Virus record (IMG/VR): IMGVR_UViG_3300033149_002776
Span: 1 to 24,278 of that record
Strand: one strand, 5' to 3'
DNA length: 24,278 nt
Source of the DNA: a virus
Shown here: piece after piece, positions 20,877-24,278 of the stretch
Numbering within the stretch: the stretch's first letter is position 1
Layout of the letters: each line of letters begins with the position of its first letter
Made by a program: the position numbers and the translations under genes
The notes under the pieces: generated by a model
The model's input: the letters and a program-made list of their open reading frames with translations, nothing else
Databases searched by the model: none
Told to the model about the DNA's origin: nothing

Positions 20877-20924
20877 GGGGGAGGGGCGGGACTCCGGGTG
20901 GGGGGCGAAGGTGGGACGGGGGGG
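20877..20924 (+). other. G-rich tract with G-quadruplex potential
   Basis: Within 48 bases the plus strand has six runs of three or more G (at 20877, 20883, 20888, 20896, 20900 and 20918), plus GGG at 20913. Loops between them are one to a few bases, which meets the usual pattern for quadruplex formation. The complementary strand is C-rich. It lies in the control region, between the leftward genes and the iteron-like repeats. Confidence 0.75.
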
Positions 20925-20977
20925 TATGCCCGATTTTTTCTCTGGGGGTACTGATTTCACCCTCACGTGTTCACTCC

Positions 20978-21001
20978 CCCGCACGCACGCACGCACGCGG
21001 G
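20978..21001. repeat. ACGC tandem repeat enclosed by a CCCGC/GCGGG stem
   Basis: About four ACGC/GCAC units lie between the arms CCCGC and GCGGG, forming a 5-bp stem with a 14-base loop. Alternating purine-pyrimidine DNA of this sort can also adopt a left-handed form. A CACGTG-like box lies a few bases to the left. Directly to the right begin the ATTAAATCGG boxes. Confidence 0.7.
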
Positions 21002-21051
21002 ATTAAATCGGCCAACGTTTAATCGCGTCGCCACGTGCGATATTAAATCGG
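21002..21051. repeat. Two ATTAAATCGG boxes
   Basis: ATTAAATCGG occurs at 21002-21011 and 21042-21051, 40 bp apart (about four helical turns). A related TTTAATCGCG lies between them at 21018-21027, roughly in inverted orientation. Spacing in whole turns suggests a protein-binding pair. Confidence 0.65.
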
Positions 21052-21058
21052 GGCGAGG

Positions 21059-21499
21059 TAGTACAGTAAATTAGTACAGTAAACATCTGGGGTTGGCGTC
21101 CTGGACATCACGCACCCACGATTTTAGCCCAAAATTGGCGATCCGGGCAATAGGTTGCATTAAATTTAGTCAGTTAGACAGCAATAGTACAGTAAAATTT
21201 TTGCTTAAGTCGTTGTTCTATAAGGGTTTAACTGCGATTTTAGTACAGTCAGCAAAATAACCGGAGTCTACATACATATATACATATTTGCGCTCTCGAT
21301 TATCGGCCCCTTTCCCTCTCTTTTCTCTTTTCTTTTTTCTTTATACTAAGAAAAATAACCGTACTGTACTAAAACAGGGGTTAAACTATTATAAATAAAG
21401 GACTTACGAAAAATCGTTTACTGTCTATCTGTACTAAAATCCACGTTTTCACGCCAAAAACAACGTTTCAGTTAGTACAGTAACATTTTTGCTGTACTA
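21059..21499. repeat. Array of eight TAGTACAGTA-type elements (iterons or operators)
   Basis: Direct copies of TAGTACAGTA start at 21059, 21072, 21185, 21241 (last base C) and 21473. Inverted copies (TACTGTACTA) end at 21371 (full), 21436 (CTGTACTA core) and 21499 (CTGTACTA core). Most are flanked by A- or T-runs, giving a wider consensus TTTTAGTACAGTAA. The first two are 13 bp apart; the last two are an inverted pair nine bases apart. Repeats of this kind bind an initiator, a repressor or a phage-specific transcription factor. Confidence 0.85.
21307..21342. other. 36-base pure pyrimidine tract
   Basis: An unbroken run of C and T on the plus strand (CCCCTTTCCCTCTC, then T-rich), purines on the other strand. 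Such tracts can form triplex DNA or serve as easily melted or nucleoprotein sites. It lies in the middle of the TAGTACAGTA array. Confidence 0.7.
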
Positions 21500-21713
21500 A
21501 AAACAGTTGCCATCAAGCCAGCGAAACCGAAAATTTCGGCTTATCCTCTTATATAGCAAATTTCATGCCAAACCACACAAAAATCACAAACAGTTTTTCG
21601 ACGTCACGATGTGCAAATCCCGTGCCAGCTTTTTTTGCAAAATTTTAAGTCCTTTAATGACAATGGTTTACAGCACAAAAAAATATTTTTTCGCACAAAA
21701 ATCAGGATTTTCC

Positions 21714-21741
21714 TTGACAAAAGAAATATCGATGGTATAAT
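21714..21741 (+). promoter_or_regulatory. Strong sigma-70-type promoter for the rightward genes
   Basis: TTGACA at 21714-21719 and TATAAT at 21736-21741, both perfect consensus, 16 bp apart. Transcription should start near 21748, about 115 bases before the first rightward gene. A/T-rich DNA with A-tracts lies upstream and may act as an UP element. Recognition by host RNA polymerase would make these genes early ones. Confidence 0.88.
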
Positions 21742-21745
21742 AAAA

Positions 21746-21805
21746 GGCGAACCGCGACGGCGAAAACGCCGAAACGCACCCCCTAACGGTTTTTCGGGAT
21801 TCGCC
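21746..21805 (+). promoter_or_regulatory. Structured leader hairpins
   Basis: Right at the expected transcript start, GGCGAA (21746-21751) can pair with TTCGCC (21800-21805), extended by CCG with CGG. Inside is a small stable hairpin GGCG-AAAA-CGCC (21759-21770). The leader is thus folded before the GTT repeat and the ribosome site; it may protect the mRNA 5' end. Confidence 0.55.
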
Positions 21806-21827
21806 GCTCGGTTCTGTTGCTGTTGCT

Positions 21828-21851
21828 GTTGTTGTTGTTGTTGTTGTTGTT
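21828..21851 (+). repeat. (GTT)8 microsatellite before a ribosome site
   Basis: Eight perfect GTT units, preceded by imperfect CTGTTGCTGTTGCT, end directly at the GGAGG ribosome site (21852-21856) of the first rightward gene. Slippage would change the leader length without touching the coding frame. In frames over this stretch the plus strand would read poly-Cys, poly-Val or poly-Leu, none plausible as a gene. Confidence 0.85.
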
Positions 21852-21863
21852 GGAGGTAGTGCT

Positions 21864-22040
21864 ATGTGCGACTCTTGTGAAGTGTCATACATAAATGGCG
21901 TAAAATGCCATGAGCAAGGCTGTCCCGATGCTTGGAAAGATTCAATCCGTGAATGTGATTGGTGCGGTGCTGAGTTTATTCCTGAGACTCGATTTCAGAC
22001 CTGCTGCTGTGATGATTGTGCCGTTCTGCTGAGAACGTAA
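21864..22040 (+). CDS. 58-residue Cys-rich zinc-binding protein
   Basis: 58 residues with ten Cys: MCDSCEVSYINGVKCHEQGC at the start, then ECDWCGAEFIPETRF and CCCDDCA. The order CxxC, ING.KCHE.GCP.AW, CxxCG..F, C-C..C is that of small zinc-binding proteins common in phages and plasmids. The ribosome site GGAGG is seven bases before the ATG. It is the first gene behind the strong promoter, so it should be made early and in quantity. The function is not known; protein or nucleic-acid contact through two zinc sites is likely. Confidence 0.85.
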   Translation: MCDSCEVSYINGVKCHEQGCPDAWKDSIRECDWCGAEFIPETRFQTCCCDDCAVLLRT

Positions 22041-22075
22041 AACAAGGCTTTTTGTTACTATCGGAGAAATATACT

Positions 22076-22285
22076 ATGCGGTCTGAAATTTTGCACATGA
22101 AAAGCGGCAACAATTATGCCCTACTACATGACAAAATGTGTAACCAAGGTGCTTGGGAATCGCGGGCTTGGCGATGGTTTTTGTTCATCTTGGGCGAAGA
22201 ACGTGAGTATGTCGGTGATTTCCGCACAAAATGTGAAGCTCTCGACCATATTGAGGAAATTGAAGGTGTCTCTCTGCAATTATGA
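22076..22285 (+). CDS. 69-residue unknown early protein
   Basis: 69 residues from the ATG at 22076, which has GGAG nine bases before it; an upstream in-frame start at 22016 lies inside the preceding gene. It starts MRSEILHMKSGNNYALLHDK, has an aromatic middle (WESRAWRWFLFILGEE) and ends FRTKCEALDHIEEIEGVSLQ. A compact mixed fold is likely. No family recognised. As a small gene just behind an early promoter it may be one of the host-takeover proteins common in this position. Confidence 0.75.
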   Translation: MRSEILHMKSGNNYALLHDKMCNQGAWESRAWRWFLFILGEEREYVGDFRTKCEALDHIEEIEGVSLQL

Positions 22286-22300
22286 CGTGGGATTAAAATC

Positions 22301-22384
22301 ATGACCGAAAAACTACTGTTCACTATGATCGTTCTGCTGATTTCCGGTATTGCTGTGGCCGGTACGATATGGCAAAATAGATAA
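22301..22384 (+). CDS. 27-residue single-span membrane peptide
   Basis: 27 residues: MTEKLLFTMIVLLISGIAVA then GTIWQNR. Residues 5-22 form one hydrophobic span, with a short charged start and a Trp-basic end, so it should sit in the inner membrane. GTGGGA lies eight bases before the ATG. Being too short for most gene finders, it is supported by the membrane pattern and by fitting exactly between two genes. Small membrane peptides of phages often modulate host envelope or lysis timing; no such role can be assigned here. Confidence 0.6.
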   Translation: MTEKLLFTMIVLLISGIAVAGTIWQNR

Positions 22385-22400
22385 AACCACTATTGGGTTA

Positions 22401-22422
22401 CTGGCCAACCCTTGATGGCCAG
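22401..22422 (+). promoter_or_regulatory. Hairpin before the 59-residue gene
   Basis: CTGGCCA (22401-22407) and TGGCCAG (22416-22422) form a perfect 7-bp stem with an 8-base loop, a few bases before the GGAG ribosome site of the next gene. No U-run follows, so translation or mRNA stability control is more likely than termination. Confidence 0.5.
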
Positions 22423-22439
22423 AGAAACGGAGACTCCAC

Positions 22440-22619
22440 ATGGAAGCTCACCTAAACAAAGACGGCCAACTTGTCATCACCCTTGACTTCGATAAGAAGG
22501 GCAAGATGTCGGCAAGTGGCAAGTCGAAAGTACACGCAAGTACCAGAGGTAACATCAGATGCAACCTTGAGGACTTTGGGACTTTGAACATCGGCGTCAA
22601 TGCGTACTCCTCGAAGTAG
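22440..22619 (+). CDS. 59-residue conserved phage protein (SASGK...ASTRGN type)
   Basis: 59 residues: MEAHLNKDGQLVITLDFDKK, then MSASGKSKVHASTRGNI and a closing LNIGVNAYSS. Small phage proteins with an SASGK....ASTRGN core and an IG.NAY end are widespread; I know of no proven function. The core looks like two beta hairpins. GGAG lies seven bases before the ATG. The gene is followed directly by the structured element at 22621-22712, so that element might also act as its 3' end. Confidence 0.85.
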   Translation: MEAHLNKDGQLVITLDFDKKGKMSASGKSKVHASTRGNIRCNLEDFGTLNIGVNAYSSK

Positions 22620-22620
22620 G

Positions 22621-22712
22621 ACAGTCTCCGGCACTGGGGCACGGGCGGGTTGCCGTACCCGACAAAACAAACCCGTGCCCCGGACCCGGCCACTGTGAAA
22701 GATTGAGACTGT
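22621..22712 (+). ncRNA. Nested structured RNA element before an early gene
   Basis: Three nested stems are visible. The outer stem is ACAGTCTC (22621-22628) with GAGACTGT (22705-22712). Inside, GGGGCACGGG (22636-22645) pairs with CCCGTGCCCC (22672-22681), ten perfect pairs. Inside that, CGGGT (22646-22650) pairs with ACCCG (22657-22661) around a six-base loop, followed by an A-rich ACAAAACAAA bulge on the 3' side. The element starts right after a stop codon and its last stem touches the GAGG ribosome site of the next gene (22713-22716). It can be a cis-regulatory element (riboswitch or thermosensor-like) or a separate small RNA; the type is not recognised. Confidence 0.7.
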
Positions 22713-22722
22713 GAGGTGTAAG

Positions 22723-22950
22723 ATGGTGGATATTGAAATAAACACGAATACAAAAGATAGTTTTGTGGTGGGCCGGAACGGTGTGATCCCCATTATAGCT
22801 ATCAAGGTATGGCAAGCAGAGGACCGCGGTATGTTGTATATTAACGGTGTTGGTGTGAGCGGAAAAGTGCTTAATGCCGGATTTGTTATCGATAAGAAGG
22901 CGGCAGAAAAACTGTTGACCAAGATTTCTGAAGTACGATCCAGAAAGTGA
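22723..22950 (+). CDS. 75-residue protein preceding the radical SAM gene
   Basis: 75 residues from the ATG at 22723, with GAGG six bases before it; the in-frame GTG at 22711 lies in the structured element and is rejected. It reads MVDIEINTNTKDSFVVGRNG, then VIPIIAIKVWQAEDRGMLYI, and ends with a helix (VIDKKAAEKLLTKISEVRSR). A strand-rich front and a helical tail suggest a compact small fold. It is directly followed, eight bases on, by the radical SAM gene using the same start cassette. It could be a partner or substrate of that enzyme, but lacks the Cys/Gly-rich core of typical modified peptides. No family assigned. Confidence 0.78.
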   Translation: MVDIEINTNTKDSFVVGRNGVIPIIAIKVWQAEDRGMLYINGVGVSGKVLNAGFVIDKKAAEKLLTKISEVRSRK

Positions 22951-22958
22951 GGTATAAC

Positions 22959-24125
22959 ATGAACACCCCAAACGTATTGTTAGTACAAATCGGCAGTGAC
23001 CTGTTGACCACCGGTGAGAGCAAACAGGTCCGTGAGTATTATGACCTGTTGTACAGTGGAGTGCGGCCCGGTTACTATAAGTTTGGTCCGACGTGGGAAA
23101 TCCCCCTGTGGATGGCAGAGATAAAAGCCATACTGCCGAATACTATGGTGTATTTTGCTATCGGTAAAACAGATGTGGGATGGCTAACACTGAATTATGA
23201 CGTAGTACAGGGTTTAATATCACTGTGCAGACGTTTCCAATATGTCTGCTTCTCCGCACTGGATTGCAACAAGCACATCATTCGTCAAGTGGTGAATCAG
23301 TGCCCTAACACCATGTTTTGTGTTGGTGGGTACTGCGGCGAACACTTCGCTAAATCTGAAAATGTGCAGTGGTTTTACAGTATGAGACAATTCAGACGAT
23401 GGTGGAAGAAACATGACAACGGTTACTGTGTCAACTATAATACTTGGGCTGGACATAAAACTATCGGGCGTCTTCGGTTATCCACCGGCTGCAATAACAA
23501 TTGCAGATTCTGTACGATAACCGGCAGGGTAAAAGAATTGACTGAGGCGGAGATATTTCAACAAGTCGATGCTCTGAGTGTTCTGGACAGTCCGTTGATC
23601 TATCTGGACGACAAAACATTCGGACAGGCGGTAAACCACGTTTTGCTGCCGGAAATTGCCGCACGTTTTCGCCGGATAATGTCCTACGGTTTTCAGGGAT
23701 TTATCATTCAGACCACCGCCGCTCAGATAATACATAAGTCAGAAGAATTTTTCAGAGAATCTGGTATCAAGTATGTTGAAATCGGTGTAGAATCATACAA
23801 CAACGATATTCTTGGGGCCATGAACAAGCCGGCCCGCGAAATGACGATACAGGCGGCGGTGAGCAAACTGAAACGGCTCGGCATACAGGTTGTCGCCAAT
23901 GTGATGATCGGTTTACCAGGCGAGACGGCAGAAACATACAACAAAACATTGAGTTGGCTTTTAGACAACAAATCTGCCATAAGTCATCTTAACATTTATA
24001 CATACGTGGACTATGACAGTCCCAAACCAACGTCTGAGAATTGTGGTGGGCATAGCGAGATTGACAAATCGTTTGCCAAGACACTGTACGATATTGGAAC
24101 AACGATGCTCGAAAGTGAGGTCTAA
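22959..24125 (+). CDS. Radical SAM enzyme with degenerate B12-binding-like N-terminus
   Basis: 388 residues from the ATG at 22959 (GAGG six bases before; the in-frame GTG at 22947 overlaps the previous gene). The cluster motif C178-x3-C182-x2-C185 lies in RLSTGCNNNCRFCTI and binds the 4Fe-4S cluster for S-adenosylmethionine cleavage. YLDDKTF at 215-221, KYVEIGVESYNNDIL at 271-285 and VMIGLPGET at 315-323 are typical of the barrel of the B12/methylthiotransferase-like superfamily. Residues 1-165 resemble a Rossmann-like B12-binding domain in layout (FSALDCNKHIIRQ, then FCVGGYCGEHF), but the DxHxxG cobalamin motif is missing. The C-terminus is short and has no TRAM domain. The substrate is unknown; nucleotide, RNA, peptide or lipid modification are all possible. 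Confidence 0.9.
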   Translation: MNTPNVLLVQIGSDLLTTGESKQVREYYDLLYSGVRPGYYKFGPTWEIPLWMAEIKAILPNTMVYFAIGKTDVGWLTLNYDVVQGLISLCRRFQYVCFSALDCNKHIIRQVVNQCPNTMFCVGGYCGEHFAKSENVQWFYSMRQFRRWWKKHDNGYCVNYNTWAGHKTIGRLRLSTGCNNNCRFCTITGRVKELTEAEIFQQVDALSVLDSPLIYLDDKTFGQAVNHVLLPEIAARFRRIMSYGFQGFIIQTTAAQIIHKSEEFFRESGIKYVEIGVESYNNDILGAMNKPAREMTIQAAVSKLKRLGIQVVANVMIGLPGETAETYNKTLSWLLDNKSAISHLNIYTYVDYDSPKPTSENCGGHSEIDKSFAKTLYDIGTTMLESEV

Positions 24126-24126
24126 T

Positions 24127-24278
24127 ATGATGTATAAACTAACAGACCAAAACATGCAAACCTGTAACGGATTTCAGTACACACTCGGAAAATGGGCAGA
24201 GGCAACCGGTGATGAAAACAAGAGCTTATGTTCAGATGCTTGGTTGCACTGTTATAGCAGTCCAGAATTAGCGGCATT
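24127..24278 (+). CDS. N-terminal part of a conserved phage protein, runs off the edge
   Basis: At least 50 residues, cut by the window edge. It starts MMYKLTDQNMQTCNGFQYTL and continues GKWAEATGDENKSLCSDAWL, then HCYSSPELAA. The layout LTD.N..T...[QW]..GxW....G....LCS..WLH.Y..P.LA occurs in a family of phage proteins of unknown function (I associate it with DUF7666, unverified). The start uses the same GTGAGGTNTAANATG cassette as the two genes before it and begins one base after the radical SAM stop, so these genes form one translation-coupled group. Confidence 0.75.
   Translation, partial: MMYKLTDQNMQTCNGFQYTLGKWAEATGDENKSLCSDAWLHCYSSPELAA

Larger units (their letters stand above)
20653..21713. 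other. Gene-free control region, candidate origin and operators
   Basis: No credible gene on either strand: short frames here are broken, lack ribosome sites or are low-complexity. From left to right it holds a small inverted repeat at the first leftward gene, a G-rich tract, an ACGC-repeat hairpin, ATTAAATCGG boxes, eight TAGTACAGTA-type copies, a pyrimidine tract and A/T-rich DNA. It separates two divergent blocks. I found no convincing sigma-70 promoter for the leftward block here. Function as replication origin, operator set, or both, is inferred from structure. Confidence 0.7.

Noticed and set aside
20917-20938. CGGG...CCCGATTTTTT as a rightward terminator
   Set aside because: The stem is only four pairs and no rightward gene lies upstream that would need it.
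21362-21380. Possible LexA-type box (CTGT...ACAG) in a TACTGTACTA copy
   Set aside because: The spacing between CTGT and ACAG is six or seven bases, not the eight of the Escherichia coli box, and most copies lack the second half.
21611-21859. Plus-strand frame ending in a run of Cys
   Set aside because: The poly-Cys is only the GTT/TGT microsatellite read in one frame; the frame crosses the promoter and ends at the next gene's ribosome site.
22723-22950. 75-residue protein as precursor peptide of a radical SAM modification system
   Set aside because: It has no leader-core pattern, no Cys-, Gly- or Ser-rich core and looks like a folded small protein; kept only as an open alternative.
1-24278. 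CRISPR array, tRNA genes, integrase or insertion sequence
   Set aside because: No regularly spaced long repeats, cloverleaf-like segments, recombinase motifs or transposase frames were seen on either strand.

Overview
The window is part of the genome of a tailed double-stranded DNA phage, most likely a podovirus-type phage of a bacterium (host not identifiable from the sequence). It has two divergent gene blocks around a gene-free control region of about 1.2 kb. Gene order in the leftward block follows the usual head-to-tail plan: small terminase candidate, large terminase, portal, scaffold, major capsid, adaptor, hub, internal protein, tail fibre. No tape measure, sheath or baseplate gene is seen, and the tail genes resemble the P22 type (adaptor, beta-propeller hub, fibre), which is why a short-tailed phage is preferred.

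Leftward (minus) block, 20652 down to 1. It opens with tiny genes (a 52-residue coiled-coil protein, a 24-residue candidate, a zinc ribbon). Next is an exported trypsin-like serine protease with a lipoprotein signal, then small unknown genes including a duplicated and chimeric pair. A GroES-like co-chaperonin follows, flanked on both sides by small HExxH metallopeptidase-like proteins. The packaging and head genes occupy 16557-8663: terminase subunits, portal, a basic protein, an FmdB-type zinc ribbon, scaffold, major capsid, a likely decoration protein and a 46-residue Ala/Glu-rich protein. A terminator-like hairpin at 8615-8654 closes that group. The connector and tail genes follow: an adaptor with a duplicated inserted domain, a hub that seems split between 6196 and 3156, a pair of related small WPDDR proteins, an Ala-rich probable ejection protein, and a tail fibre that runs off the left edge. 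Most genes touch or overlap; six junctions are the overlap TAATG, so translational coupling is likely.

Control region, 20653-21863. It has no credible gene. It holds a G-rich tract able to form G-quadruplexes, an ACGC repeat inside a short hairpin, two ATTAAATCGG boxes, eight copies of TAGTACAGTA or near matches in both orientations, a 36-base pyrimidine tract and A/T-rich DNA. It ends with a strong sigma-70-type promoter at 21714-21741 firing rightward. This is a good candidate for an origin of replication, an operator region, or both.

Rightward (plus) block, 21864 to the right edge. These look like early genes: a Cys-rich zinc-binding protein behind a structured leader with eight GTT repeats, three small proteins, a strongly structured RNA element (22621-22712) directly before the next ribosome binding site, a 75-residue protein, a 388-residue radical SAM enzyme with an N-terminal region reminiscent of B12-binding architectures, and the start of another gene. 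The last three genes share a nearly identical start cassette, GTGAGGTNTAANATG. The structured RNA plus the radical SAM gene is the most unusual part of the window.
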